A stretch of DNA of 64,000 bases from an uncultured Spirochaetales bacterium. Its GTDB lineage: Bacteria; Spirochaetota; Spirochaetia; Sphaerochaetales; Sphaerochaetaceae. This document shows, in pieces, positions 34,561 to 43,019 of this stretch. Each line of letters starts with the position of its first letter. The first letter of the stretch is position 1. Below the pieces are notes generated by a model. It had not been told where the DNA came from and ran no database searches. It worked only from the letters and a program-made list of their open reading frames with translations. The translations under genes were made by a program, and so were the position numbers. The stretch is from assembly GCA_949285785.1 (NCBI GenBank), contig CASEAG010000028.1:229161-293160 (forward strand). The letters are read 5' to 3'.

Positions 34561-34899
34561 ATGTCATTGATCGAAAGCAGCAGACTGCTCGAGGAGAGAG
34601 TCAGGAAGGCGATCGCCCTTATCAACAAGCTGAGGGCTGACAATTCCGAGTTGACCGAGAGGCTCCAGCTGGTCAATACCCACAACGAGGAGCTGCAGGA
34701 ACTGCTGAACAAGACAAGTGCGGATACCGCAGTCATCGAAGCTGCGATCTCCTCCGCCCTCGATTCGCTCGACAGTCTGGATCTCGACGATCTGGGCGAC
34801 TTCGGAACGCTTGATTCCGGAGAGCTGGCCGAGGCTGAGAACTTCACCCTCGACGGCACGGGCGAAGACCTCGATACGTTCGAGGACAAGGACTTCTGA
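34561..34899 (+). CDS. Coiled-coil protein, ZapB-like
   Basis: A 112-residue acidic protein. Residues 5-55 form a continuous coiled coil (SSRLLEERVRKAIALINKLRADNSELTERLQLVNTHNEELQELL is split over heptads), followed by an Asp/Glu/Leu-rich tail (SLDSLDLDDLGDFGTLD). Its form resembles the cell-division protein ZapB. It follows rplT with a good GGGAGG site and precedes the probable 6S RNA gene; in many bacteria a zap gene lies next to ssrS. The link to division is inferred from form and place only. Confidence 0.65.
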   Translation: MSLIESSRLLEERVRKAIALINKLRADNSELTERLQLVNTHNEELQELLNKTSADTAVIEAAISSALDSLDSLDLDDLGDFGTLDSGELAEAENFTLDGTGEDLDTFEDKDF

Positions 34900-34910
34900 T
34901 TCCTTTCAGG

Positions 34911-34945
34911 AAGGACAGTACCATCAGGTGCTGTCCTTTCCTATT
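34911..34945 (+). terminator. Rho-independent terminator of the infC operon
   Basis: AAGGACAGTACC (34911-34922) pairs with GGTGCTGTCCTT (34927-34938) with one wobble, loop ATCA, followed by TCCTATTC. Confidence 0.8.
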
Positions 34946-35002
34946 CATGAATCCACAGCAGCGGTCACAGTCGTCATGATGGGACCTGTTCCATCAATGG
35001 TG

Positions 35003-35032
35003 TTTACATATCCTGAGCAATCATGGTTTAAT
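35003..35032 (+). promoter_or_regulatory. Promoter of the probable 6S RNA
   Basis: -35 TTTACA (35003-35008), 18-base spacer, -10 TTTAAT (35027-35032). The predicted start of transcription, near 35039, coincides with the first base of the RNA's closing stem. Confidence 0.6.
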
Positions 35033-35038
35033 TGAATC

Positions 35039-35199
35039 GGGCAGATGCATAAGTCTCTTGGCTCAACTTCCAATTTACGGAGGCCGGTCATAGAAGGACC
35101 TAATTGCTCCTACCTCATGAACGGTTTAAAGGAACAGAACGTCCTGCTCAACTAGGCTTCCCCCTTGAACAAACAGGTTCAAGAGTACGCCATCTGCCC
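35039..35199 (+). ncRNA. ssrS: Probable 6S RNA
   Basis: No open reading frame fills this 161-base stretch. Its ends pair perfectly: GGGCAGATG (35039-35047) with CATCTGCCC (35191-35199); CTCTTG (35055-35060) can also pair with CAAGAG (35180-35185). Near the 3' end CTTGAAC (35164-35170) and GTTCAAG (35177-35183) form a small hairpin very like the CUUGAAC hairpin on the 3' side of the E. coli 6S bubble. A T-rich tail (CTTTCTTTCTTCTTTTC) follows and a promoter fits the 5' end. Position after a Zap-like gene fits ssrS synteny. 6S RNA binds sigma-70 RNA polymerase. tmRNA, SRP RNA and RNase P RNA do not fit. Confidence 0.6.
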
Positions 35200-35251
35200 T
35201 CTTTCTTTCTTCTTTTCATCCTCCCCTTTTGCCTATATACTTGCCACACGT

Positions 35252-36541
35252 ATGAGCAGACTTGATTCAATCAGATTCATCAGTCTTCCCAAGAGCATGG
35301 AAGAGAAGATAACAGGTTTCCACATCGACAGCTCGATCCCGATCCCAGTGCAGCTGCCTGACGGCCAGAAGAGCCTTGATGCGGACAAGGTGACACTCGA
35401 GTCGATCGTGGCAGGCATGCTGGTCGTCATCGCCTACAGACCCGAGGACGTGAACGCATCCTATTACAGGGACTTCGTCCTCGCCGCCCAGCCCAACGCC
35501 ATCGAGGAGCTGAACACCGCCGCCATAGCAAAGGAGAAGCAGAAGGACTATCCATTCGCGGAGCAGCTCTTCCTGACCGTCTACCACATGCTTCCACAGA
35601 GTGCAAGCTGCATTAACCTCGCAACCCTGTACTCCTCCTGGGCCGTTTACGAGAAGGACCAGAAGGATGAGAAGGCGGAGGACTTCTATCTGACCAAGTG
35701 CATGAACACGCTCGAGGATGGTCTCGAGAGGTTCGGAGAGAACGAGGACCTGCTCGCCGAGCTGGGCAGCCTGCATACATACCTTGGCAACCTCGAGGAG
35801 GCCCAGGGCTATCTTGAACGCTACATGAAGGTCGCCGAAGAGGGAGAGAGGAAGCAGAAGCTGAAGAAGATGCTCAAGGACGTAACGCTGCGTCTGGACT
35901 CAGACCAGGAGATCAAGCAGGCATACGACTACATGATGCTGGATGAGGAGGACAAGGCGATCGAGGTCATCGACAGGTTCATCGCCGGCAATCCCGGAAT
36001 CTGGCACGGTCACTTCATCAAGGGCTGGGCGCTCAGGAGGTTGAAGCGCTACGGCGAGGCCGAAGAGGAGCTGCTGAAGTGCATCTCCTGCGGCGAGTCC
36101 AATGCCGACATCTACAACGAGCTTTCGATCTGCGCACTTGAACGTGGCGACAGGGAGCTGGCCAAGAGCTATCTGGACAGCGCCGTCGACCTTGACGAGG
36201 ACAATCTGACGCTCGCCTCCAACCTCGCCTTCCTGCATCTCATGGACGATGAGTTCGACGAGGCCAAGGAATGGATCGAGAAATGCCGCATCCTCGCACC
36301 GGAGGACAGACAGGTCCAGTCCATGATGGAGGAGTACACCGCCAGGACGGGAGAGCAGTTCGGCCCTGTCATCAGGCAGGAGTATGTCCACGACCCCGAG
36401 AAGAAGGAGCATGGGCACCACGACGAAGAGACATGCGGATGCGGTCATGACCATCATCACCATCATGATGATGTCGACGACGCGGACGATGACGGCTACG
36501 TTGAGGAGCTTGCGGCGATGGCCGAGGAGGAGACGATATGA
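35252..36541 (+). CDS. TPR protein with His-rich C-terminus
   Basis: A 429-residue soluble protein built mainly of tetratricopeptide-like helices (about residues 80-375), e.g. LLAELGSLHTYLGNLEEAQGYLE, FIKGWALRRLKRYGEAEEELLK and LASNLAFLHLMDDEFDEAKEW. Residues 1-75 are a separate domain (DSIRFISLPKSMEEKITGF). The C-terminus carries CGCGHDHHHHHDD inside a very acidic tail, a likely metal-binding cluster. ATG at 35252 has TATACT ten bases upstream and no ribosome binding site; an in-frame TTG start further up lies inside the 6S RNA gene and is rejected. Its stop overlaps tsaE (ATGA). Confidence 0.75.
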   Translation: MSRLDSIRFISLPKSMEEKITGFHIDSSIPIPVQLPDGQKSLDADKVTLESIVAGMLVVIAYRPEDVNASYYRDFVLAAQPNAIEELNTAAIAKEKQKDYPFAEQLFLTVYHMLPQSASCINLATLYSSWAVYEKDQKDEKAEDFYLTKCMNTLEDGLERFGENEDLLAELGSLHTYLGNLEEAQGYLERYMKVAEEGERKQKLKKMLKDVTLRLDSDQEIKQAYDYMMLDEEDKAIEVIDRFIAGNPGIWHGHFIKGWALRRLKRYGEAEEELLKCISCGESNADIYNELSICALERGDRELAKSYLDSAVDLDEDNLTLASNLAFLHLMDDEFDEAKEWIEKCRILAPEDRQVQSMMEEYTARTGEQFGPVIRQEYVHDPEKKEHGHHDEETCGCGHDHHHHHDDVDDADDDGYVEELAAMAEEETI

Positions 36542-36957
36542 TCTTCACTTCCACATGCGAAGGAGAGACGAAGGAGCTTGGACGAAGGCTCGCCGAGAAG
36601 GTGAAGCCCGGTTCCGTGATTTCGCTCAGAGGCTCGCTGGGTGCAGGCAAGACCGTTTTTGCGAAGGGATTCGCCGAGGCGCTTGGCATCGGCGAGGCGA
36701 TCGTCAGTCCGACCTTCACGCTGGTTCAGGAATACGATGGAAGGCTGAAGATGTATCATCTGGACCTCTACCGTCTCAGCGGAGAAGACGAGTTCGAATC
36801 CATGGGCGGCGAGGACTTCCTTTACAGCGACGGAGTCACGCTGATCGAATGGAGCGAGAAGATCGACTCCATGCTCCCCCAGGACACGATATACGTGGAG
36901 ATCACGATCGCCGACGACCTGTCGCGCACCATCACGATCACGGGGGCTGAACTATGA
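36538..36957 (+). CDS. tsaE: tRNA threonylcarbamoyladenosine biosynthesis ATPase TsaE
   Basis: A 139-residue P-loop ATPase that works with TsaB and TsaD to make t6A at position 37 of ANN-reading tRNAs. Walker A is RGSLGAGKTVFAKG, followed by SPTFTLVQEYDG (TsaE signature), YHLDLYRL and the EWSEKI motif. It overlaps both neighbours by 4 bases, directly before tsaB as in many bacteria. Confidence 0.93.
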   Translation: MIFTSTCEGETKELGRRLAEKVKPGSVISLRGSLGAGKTVFAKGFAEALGIGEAIVSPTFTLVQEYDGRLKMYHLDLYRLSGEDEFESMGGEDFLYSDGVTLIEWSEKIDSMLPQDTIYVEITIADDLSRTITITGAEL

Positions 36958-37652
36958 CCATACTTGCATGCGATACATCCACCTCCACATTGCATCTTGC
37001 ACTCGTGAAGGACGATGCGGTGCTCGAGGAGAGGATGATCCAGTCCTTCCAGCATTCCGAGGGGCTTCTCGAACAGATCGACGACATCCTCTCCTCCAAC
37101 GGCCTCGCCCTCTGCGACATCGACCTCTTCGCATGCACCAGGGGACCGGGGTCGTTCACATCGCTCCGCATCGCGATGTCGACTCTCAAGGCGTTCGCCC
37201 TCGCCCTTGACAGACCTCTGGTATCCGTGCCGACGCTGCAGGCGATCGCACTGGCCTGCAACGCTCCTGGCGACGCCCTCGTCGCTTCGGTCATCGATGC
37301 CAGGAAGAGGCGCTACTACATAGGACTCTACAGGAACGGAGAGGCGGTCATGGATGATGTCGACGGAAACGTCGAGGACATACTTGACCGGCTGGAAGGA
37401 GAGAAGCGCATCATCGTGACAGGTCCTGATGCCCAGGCGTTCGCAGACAAGCTCCGCCAGGCTGTTGACGGAAGTGACATCCAGGTGGACGGACAGGTTC
37501 CCCGCCCTCTCGGGACGGTCATCGCCTCTATGGCGGTGAAGCGGTACAGGAATGCCGGGGCCGACGATATAGGCCAGGGCCCCGTATACATCAGACGTTC
37601 CGATGCAGAGGAGGCGTTGATTGAGAAGCGCCGCAAGGAGGAAGGCAGATGA
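36954..37652 (+). CDS. tsaB: tRNA threonylcarbamoyladenosine biosynthesis protein TsaB
   Basis: A 232-residue ASKHA-fold protein, the dimerising scaffold for TsaD. ILACDTSTSTLHLAL is the N-terminal motif, and FACTRGPGSFTSLRIAMSTLKAFAL the conserved GPGSFTGLR-like block. VIDARKRRYYIGLYR follows. Length is normal. It overlaps tsaE and trxB by 4 bases each. TsaD and TsaC are not in the window. Confidence 0.93.
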   Translation: MTILACDTSTSTLHLALVKDDAVLEERMIQSFQHSEGLLEQIDDILSSNGLALCDIDLFACTRGPGSFTSLRIAMSTLKAFALALDRPLVSVPTLQAIALACNAPGDALVASVIDARKRRYYIGLYRNGEAVMDDVDGNVEDILDRLEGEKRIIVTGPDAQAFADKLRQAVDGSDIQVDGQVPRPLGTVIASMAVKRYRNAGADDIGQGPVYIRRSDAEEALIEKRRKEEGR

Positions 37653-38551
37653 AGGATTCATATGATGTCATAGTGGTCGGAGCAGGACCTGCGGGCATGA
37701 GTGCCGCAGGGTATGCCGCAAGAGCGGGATACGACGTGCTCCTTCTGGATGCCGCAGCCCCCGGCGGGCAGCTGATGTTCATAGACCAGATCGAGAACTA
37801 CCCCGGATTCGAGAGCATATCCGGCTTCGCCCTGGCCGAGAAGATGGAAAGCCAGGCGAGTGCATTCGGTGTGGAAATCGAATACGGCGAGGTCACATCG
37901 CTCAGGAAGTCCGACGACGGCTTCACCGTATCGACATCCGATGGCGATGTGCGTGCCAGGGCGGTCATCCTGGCGATGGGTGCACGCCACAGGCATCTCG
38001 ATGTGCCAGGTGAGGAGGAATACTCAGGTCGAGGCGTGAGCTACTGCGCCACATGCGACGGCCCGTTCTTCAAAGGCCGCAGAGTCGTTGTGGTCGGAGG
38101 TGGGGATACGGCCCTGACCGATGCGGTGTATCTGTCCAGACTGTGCTCCAGTGTCAAGCTGGTCCACCGTAGGAACGAGTTCCGCGCGCAGAAGGCCATC
38201 CAGGACAAGATGAAGGCGTGTGCGAACATACAGACTGTCACGCCGCACACCATCAAGGAGATACTCGGAGATGGAGAGAAGGTCACCGGCGTCGTGCTGG
38301 ATGACGGAAGCACGATCGAGACGGATGGAATCTTCATCTTCACGGGGATTGTGCCGAACAGCCAGATCGTGAAGGGTCTTGTCGAGCTGGATGATGCCGG
38401 CTTCGTCATGACGGACGCCATGATGAGGACCAGTCTTGAAGGCATGTATGCAGTGGGCGACCTGAGGACGACGCCCTTCAGACAGGTGGTCACGGCCGCC
38501 GGAGACGGAGCTGTCGCCGCACATATGGCAGACGAGTACCTCAGTCGCTGA
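37649..38551 (+). CDS. trxB: Thioredoxin reductase
   Basis: A 300-residue FAD/NADPH flavoprotein that reduces thioredoxin. FAD-binding DVIVVGAGPAGMSAAGYAARAG, redox-active CATC in SYCATCDGPFFKGR, NADPH-binding VVVGGGDTALTDA and the C-terminal FAD loop AVGDLRTTPFRQVVTAAGDGAVAA are all present. Length fits low-Mr bacterial TrxB. It is the last gene of the TPR-tsaE-tsaB-trxB unit, ended by a terminator. Confidence 0.93.
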   Translation: MKDSYDVIVVGAGPAGMSAAGYAARAGYDVLLLDAAAPGGQLMFIDQIENYPGFESISGFALAEKMESQASAFGVEIEYGEVTSLRKSDDGFTVSTSDGDVRARAVILAMGARHRHLDVPGEEEYSGRGVSYCATCDGPFFKGRRVVVVGGGDTALTDAVYLSRLCSSVKLVHRRNEFRAQKAIQDKMKACANIQTVTPHTIKEILGDGEKVTGVVLDDGSTIETDGIFIFTGIVPNSQIVKGLVELDDAGFVMTDAMMRTSLEGMYAVGDLRTTPFRQVVTAAGDGAVAAHMADEYLSR

Positions 38552-38573
38552 AACACTTCGCCTGATACGCATG

Positions 38574-38623
38574 AAACAGCGGTGAAACGATGCTGAAAAC
38601 GGCCTTTTAACCGCTGTTTTTTC
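38574..38623 (+). terminator. Terminator of the trxB operon
   Basis: AAACAGCGGT (38574-38583) pairs with ACCGCTGTTT (38610-38619) followed by TTTTC. The loop is long (26 bases), so folding is less certain than for the other terminators. Confidence 0.6.
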
Positions 38624-38652
38624 TTGACTTGTGATTTCATGTGGAGTGTAAT
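38624..38652 (+). promoter_or_regulatory. Promoter of glgA-glgC, probably leaderless
   Basis: -35 TTGACT (38624-38629), 17-base spacer, -10 TGTAAT (38647-38652). Six bases later comes the ATG of glgA, so transcription should start at the start codon. A GGAG at 38643-38646 would lie within the promoter rather than the mRNA. Confidence 0.6.
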
Positions 38653-38658
38653 TGAAAC

Positions 38659-40095
38659 ATGAATATCCTGATGGTGTCCTCGGAGACCGTGCCTTTCTCC
38701 AAGTCCGGTGGACTTGCCGATGTGGTCGGTGCATTATCTTCAGAGCTTGTAAAACTTGGCCATACGGTCAAGATATTCATGCCTCTGTATGGAAGCATCG
38801 ACACGAAGGGCTTCAGGAAGGAATGTTCATACAAGGTCGACATGCTCTCAGGCCGTCAGGAGGTCACGCTGCTTGCCAGAAAGGTCGCCGGGGTCACCTA
38901 CCTCGGCCTCTCGCATGAGCTGTTCACCTCACGCAAGGGCATCTATGGAGACACGTCATTCACGCCCTACCCGGACAACCTCCTCCGCTTCAGCCTGATG
39001 TGCAAGGCCGCGGTCGCATACGCGAAGAAGGACAGAAGCGACATACTCCACGCTCACGACTGGACCGCAGGACTGGCGGTATACCTCGCGAAGGAGGCCG
39101 GTCTCGGGTGTGCAACGGTGATGACCATACACAACCTCGCCTACATGGGGGACTTCGCCCGCTACGATGCACTTCTCGCGAAGTTCACGCCTACCAGACA
39201 GATGCTCTCCGGTGACGGCATGGACCTGCGCTTCAACATGCTCAAGACAGGACTCTCATATGCAGACAGGATCACGACCGTCAGCCCGACATATGCCAAG
39301 GAGATCCAGGGAGCGGAACAGGGATGCGGACTCGACTGGCTGCTGCGGCAGCGGAGCGATGTCCTTTCCGGAGTGATAAACGGCATCGATACAAGTGAAT
39401 GGAATCCTGCGAAGGACAGGTTCTTCAGCCAGCATTTCAGTGCAAAGGACATATCCGGGAAGCGGGCGCTCAAGGCCGAGGTGCAGAGGCAGTTCGGTCT
39501 TGCGGTGAATCCCGACGTGCCTCTGGTCGCCATGATCAGCCGGCTCGCCGAGCAGAAGGGATTCGGGCCTCTGCTGGAAGGCGACTACAGCGCGCTCGAG
39601 CGGATCGTGGCCACAGGTCGCTGCCAGTTCCTGATCATAGGCACGGGAGACAGGCGATACGAGGACAAGCTCAGGGAGATCGCCTCGAGACACGACAACA
39701 TCTCCGTGAACATAGTCTTCTCACAGGCGCTGTCGCACCTTGTGGAGGGAGGGGCCGACTTCTTCCTCATGCCGAGCAAGTACGAGCCGTGCGGGCTGAA
39801 CCAGATGTATTCGCTGCGCTACGGCACGCTTCCCATCGCCCATCGCACAGGAGGTCTGGCGGACACCATCGAGGATGTCGCCCAGAGCGATGGCAGAGGC
39901 GACGGCTTCCTGTTCGACAACGTCTACAGCGATGAGATCGTCGCCGCCGTGAACAGGGCGGTCGACTTCTATCAGGACAGGAGCGCCATGGAAAGGGCCA
40001 TAAGGAACGCCATGAGAAAGGACTTCTCCTGGAAGAGATCAGCACAACAATATGAATCGATATACGAGAACGCATTAGGAGGAAACCACTCATGA
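38659..40095 (+). CDS. glgA: Glycogen synthase (ADP-glucose)
   Basis: A 478-residue GT5 glycosyltransferase, the usual length for bacterial GlgA (477). The N-terminal domain has PFSKSGGLADVVGALSSEL (ADP-glucose binding KxGGL) and HAHDWTAGL; the C-terminal domain has ISRLAEQKGF and the EPCGLNQMYSLRYGTLPIAHRTGGLADT block with the catalytic Glu. It elongates alpha-1,4-glucan for storage. It overlaps glgC by 4 bases. Confidence 0.95.
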   Translation: MNILMVSSETVPFSKSGGLADVVGALSSELVKLGHTVKIFMPLYGSIDTKGFRKECSYKVDMLSGRQEVTLLARKVAGVTYLGLSHELFTSRKGIYGDTSFTPYPDNLLRFSLMCKAAVAYAKKDRSDILHAHDWTAGLAVYLAKEAGLGCATVMTIHNLAYMGDFARYDALLAKFTPTRQMLSGDGMDLRFNMLKTGLSYADRITTVSPTYAKEIQGAEQGCGLDWLLRQRSDVLSGVINGIDTSEWNPAKDRFFSQHFSAKDISGKRALKAEVQRQFGLAVNPDVPLVAMISRLAEQKGFGPLLEGDYSALERIVATGRCQFLIIGTGDRRYEDKLREIASRHDNISVNIVFSQALSHLVEGGADFFLMPSKYEPCGLNQMYSLRYGTLPIAHRTGGLADTIEDVAQSDGRGDGFLFDNVYSDEIVAAVNRAVDFYQDRSAMERAIRNAMRKDFSWKRSAQQYESIYENALGGNHS

Positions 40096-41390
40096 TTCAG
40101 AAAGGAAAGAAAGTCATTGCCATCATCCTCGGAGGAGGAAGAGGAACAAGACTCTATCCGCTCACGATGGACAGGTCCAAGCCTGCCGTGCCGTTTGCAG
40201 GCAAGTACCGCCTCGTCGACATCCCGATCTCGAACTGCATCAACAGCGGCGTCAACAAGATCTACGTCCTGACGCAGTTCAACACGGCATCCCTTCACAA
40301 CCATATCGTCAACACATATCAGTTCGACCAGTTCTCCGGCGGTTTCGTCGAGATTCTCGCCGCCGAGCAGACCTACACGTCCGAATCCTGGTACCAGGGC
40401 ACGGCCGATGCGGTCAGGAAGAACCTCAAGCACTTCTCCGACCAGCAGGCCGACTACTACATCATCCTCTCCGGCGACCAGCTGTACAGCATGGACTTCG
40501 GCCAGATGCTTGAAAGACATATCCAGGCAGGAGCCGACCTGACGATCGCCGCCAAGCCGATCAGCCGCCAGCAGGCGACAGGCCTTGGGATCATCGGAGC
40601 CGACGAGAACGGCATGATCAAGAGCTTCTACGAGAAGCCGGCACCTGACATGGACATCAGCGACTACCGCATTCCTGCCAAACTGATGAAGGACCAGCTT
40701 GGCAAGAAGGTCGATTCCTCCAACGAGTACCTGGCTTCCATGGGCATCTACATCTTCAACACGAAGGTGATGGAGGAGGTCCTGAACAACGACGAGACCG
40801 ACTTCGGCAAGGAGATCATCCCCGAAGTCATCAAGACGCGTCCCGTTGCGACATATCTGTTCGACGACTTCTGGGAGGACATCGGAACGATCAAGGCATT
40901 CTATGAGACAAACCTCAACCTCGCCTCGATCAACCCGAGCTTCAACTTCTACAACGAGGAGATGCCGATCTACACCCACAGAAGGCACCTGCCCGCCACC
41001 AAGATGAACTTCTGCAATATCTCCTACTCGCTTGCCAGCGAGGGATCGATAATCACCAACGCCTACATCGTCAACTCGATCATCGGCGTCAGGACGATCA
41101 TCGAGTCCGGGGCATCCCTTGACGGTGTCTACTACATGGGTGCAAGCCACTACGAGACCGAGGAGGAGAAGGCGGAGAACGCCAGGAAGGGAATCCCCAA
41201 CATCGGAATCGGAAAGGGCACGATCATCCGCAAGGCGATCATCGACCAGAACGTCAGAATCGGCGATGGTTGCCGCATCGGAATCGACGACATCCCGCGT
41301 CCTGAAGGCGACTACGAGATGTACAGCGTCCACGACGGCATCATCGTCATCAACAAGAACGCCATCATCAAGAACGGAACGGTTCTCTGA
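40092..41390 (+). CDS. glgC: Glucose-1-phosphate adenylyltransferase
   Basis: A 432-residue enzyme making ADP-glucose for glycogen synthesis. LGGGRGTRLYPLTMDRSKPAVPFAGKYRLVDIPISNCINSG is the nucleotide-binding start, ILSGDQLYSMDF contains the catalytic Asp, and the C-terminal third is a left-handed beta-helix. GGAGGAAACCACTC precedes the ATG. It is normally the allosterically controlled step of the pathway. Branching enzyme and phosphorylase are not in the window. Confidence 0.95.
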   Translation: MIQKGKKVIAIILGGGRGTRLYPLTMDRSKPAVPFAGKYRLVDIPISNCINSGVNKIYVLTQFNTASLHNHIVNTYQFDQFSGGFVEILAAEQTYTSESWYQGTADAVRKNLKHFSDQQADYYIILSGDQLYSMDFGQMLERHIQAGADLTIAAKPISRQQATGLGIIGADENGMIKSFYEKPAPDMDISDYRIPAKLMKDQLGKKVDSSNEYLASMGIYIFNTKVMEEVLNNDETDFGKEIIPEVIKTRPVATYLFDDFWEDIGTIKAFYETNLNLASINPSFNFYNEEMPIYTHRRHLPATKMNFCNISYSLASEGSIITNAYIVNSIIGVRTIIESGASLDGVYYMGASHYETEEEKAENARKGIPNIGIGKGTIIRKAIIDQNVRIGDGCRIGIDDIPRPEGDYEMYSVHDGIIVINKNAIIKNGTVL

Positions 41391-41411
41391 AGAAAGACAG
41401 AAAGGACATCG

Positions 41412-41440
41412 GACGGCCCGGGATTCCGGGCCGTCTTTTT
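41412..41440 (+). terminator. Rho-independent terminator of glgAC
   Basis: GACGGCCCGG (41412-41421) pairs with CCGGGCCGTC (41426-41435), followed by TTTTT. Confidence 0.9.
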
Positions 41441-41457
41441 CCACATGCGTGAAAATG

Positions 41458-41489
41458 AAAAAAAGGCAGGAGAATCATCATCCCCTGCC
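41458..41489 (-). terminator. Terminator of ilvE
   Basis: On the minus strand GGCAGG (41489-41484) pairs with CCTGCC (41470-41465), loop 13 bases, followed by TTTTTTT (41464-41458). The stem is short. Confidence 0.55.
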
Positions 41490-41509
41490 ATGCACGATTC
41501 CTGAAGAAA

Positions 41510-42538
41510 TCAGCAGATGCGGTGAATCCAGCCCTCAGGCGCCTCGATCTCGCCCATCTGGATACCTGTGATCGTCTCGCGCAGACGTGTGAGGACGGGT
41601 CCCATCCCATCCATTCCACTGGGCACGTCGATGTCCCCCTCCCCTGTATGGATCTGGCCGACCGGGCTGATGACGGCGGCGGTTCCGCAAAGCCCGACCT
41701 CTGCGAACGAGGAGACCTCGTCGAAGCGCACAGGTCTCTCCTCGACCTCGAGGCCAAGATAGTCCTTCGCGACGACCATCAGCGACCTTCTGGTTATGGA
41801 AGGAAGAATCGAGGGCGACTTCGGGGTGATGACCTTCCTTCCGTCCTTCGTGACGAATATGAAGTTGGCACCGCCGGTCTCCTCGACATAGGTCCTGGTC
41901 GCGGCATCCAGATACATGTTCTCGCTGAAGCCCGCCTTGTGCGCCGCCTCGCCGGCATACAGACTCATTGCGTAGTTGAGTCCTGCCTTGATGTCGCCCG
42001 TCCCATGAGGAGCAGCCCTGTCATAGTCCGACAGCATGATCCTGATGGGCTTCACACCACCCTTGAAATATGGTCCCACCGGTGTGCAGAACATTCTGAA
42101 CTCGTAGCTGGGAGACGGCGCGACGCCGATGACCGGTCCGCAGCCATAGATGAACGGTCTGATGTAGAGAGTGGCCCCGCTTCCGAAGGGAGGAACATAG
42201 CCAAGGTTCGCCTTGACAAGCTCGTCCAGGGCCTTGATGAAGTCCTCGGTGGAGATCTTCGGCATCACCAGACGGTCGCAGGTCCTCTGCAGACGCTCTG
42301 CGTTGAGGTCGGGACGGAATGCCACGATCTCGCCTTTCTTCGTCTCATACACCTTGAGTCCCTCGAACCCTGTCTGGGCATACTGAAGTGCACCGGCGCA
42401 CTCGCTGATGGTGACCTCCGCCTTGTCGGTCAGTCCGCCCTCCTGCCAGCTTCCATCCTTCCAGATGCGGCTGTAGCGCCAGTCGGTCCTCATGTAGCCG
42501 AATCCGAGCTTCGACCAGTCGATGTCTTTCTTCTGCAT
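41510..42538 (-). CDS. ilvE: Branched-chain amino acid aminotransferase
   Basis: A 342-residue PLP enzyme of class IV. Visible are YAQTGFEGLKVYETKKGEIVAFRPDLNAERLQRTCDRL, YIRPFIYG, the PLP lysine in TGDIKAGLNYAMSLYAGEAAHKAGFSENMYLDA, EETGGANFIFV and CGTAAVISPVG. The longer BCAT-2 (eukaryote-like) form of about 340-360 residues fits. It transfers amino groups between glutamate and leucine, isoleucine or valine. GGAGGT lies before the ATG. No other branched-chain biosynthesis gene is near; it may work in degradation or scavenging. Confidence 0.93.
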   Translation of the reverse strand: MQKKDIDWSKLGFGYMRTDWRYSRIWKDGSWQEGGLTDKAEVTISECAGALQYAQTGFEGLKVYETKKGEIVAFRPDLNAERLQRTCDRLVMPKISTEDFIKALDELVKANLGYVPPFGSGATLYIRPFIYGCGPVIGVAPSPSYEFRMFCTPVGPYFKGGVKPIRIMLSDYDRAAPHGTGDIKAGLNYAMSLYAGEAAHKAGFSENMYLDAATRTYVEETGGANFIFVTKDGRKVITPKSPSILPSITRRSLMVVAKDYLGLEVEERPVRFDEVSSFAEVGLCGTAAVISPVGQIHTGEGDIDVPSGMDGMGPVLTRLRETITGIQMGEIEAPEGWIHRIC

Positions 42539-42616
42539 GGCCTGTACCTCCTTACTGCAATTCCCATGATTGAGAAACTTATTCCTTTTGGAGCCATGAT
42601 GTAAAGCTGGAACAAC

Positions 42617-43003
42617 CTATGAGCGAAGAAATTCCACAATCCTGCGGTCGGAGTCGACCAGATCGAGACTCGAGATCTCATCCAGCGTCATGAACGCGAT
42701 TGCGGAATGGACACACAGGTGGAAGTCGTGTTCAAGCAGTCTGACCTCATGCGCCATCAGATGGTAGAGGACATCATGATTGACGAAGTCCACCTGGGCG
42801 AGGAACCGTCCCACCTCGATATGCACACCGAGCTCCTCCATGAACTCGCGTTCGAGCGTATCGCCGACAGATTCCCCCCAGCGGTTCTTTCCGCCTATGA
42901 ACTCCCAGCGGGAATCGTTGCCGCTGCTACCGCCCTTGCGCTTTCCGACAAGATAGCGTCCATCCTCCACGACTATCCCGCAGGTCGTGATCCTCTCGTC
43001 CAT
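42617..43003 (-). CDS. Nudix hydrolase (MutT-like)
   Basis: A 128-residue pyrophosphohydrolase. The Nudix box is GKNRWGESVGDTLEREFMEELGV, with all catalytic positions (GX5EX7REUXEEXG). The N-terminal strand TTCGIVVEDGRYLVGKRKGG and WEFIGGK resemble MutT/CTP pyrophosphohydrolases, so it may clean oxidised nucleotides. It follows the small membrane protein gene after 16 bases and belongs to the nnr-led operon. Confidence 0.88.
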   Translation of the reverse strand: MDERITTCGIVVEDGRYLVGKRKGGSSGNDSRWEFIGGKNRWGESVGDTLEREFMEELGVHIEVGRFLAQVDFVNHDVLYHLMAHEVRLLEHDFHLCVHSAIAFMTLDEISSLDLVDSDRRIVEFLRS

Positions 43004-43019
43004 GGCATCCCTCCTCTTG

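Noticed and set aside
35039-35199. tmRNA, SRP RNA or RNase P RNA as identity of the structured RNA
   Set aside because: It is too short for tmRNA or RNase P RNA and lacks a tRNA-like end; the SRP core GGAAG/AGCA motif is absent.
39972-41444. A 490-codon open frame on the minus strand opposite glgC
   Set aside because: Antisense shadow of a confidently identified gene; composition is Asp/Val-rich with no domain.
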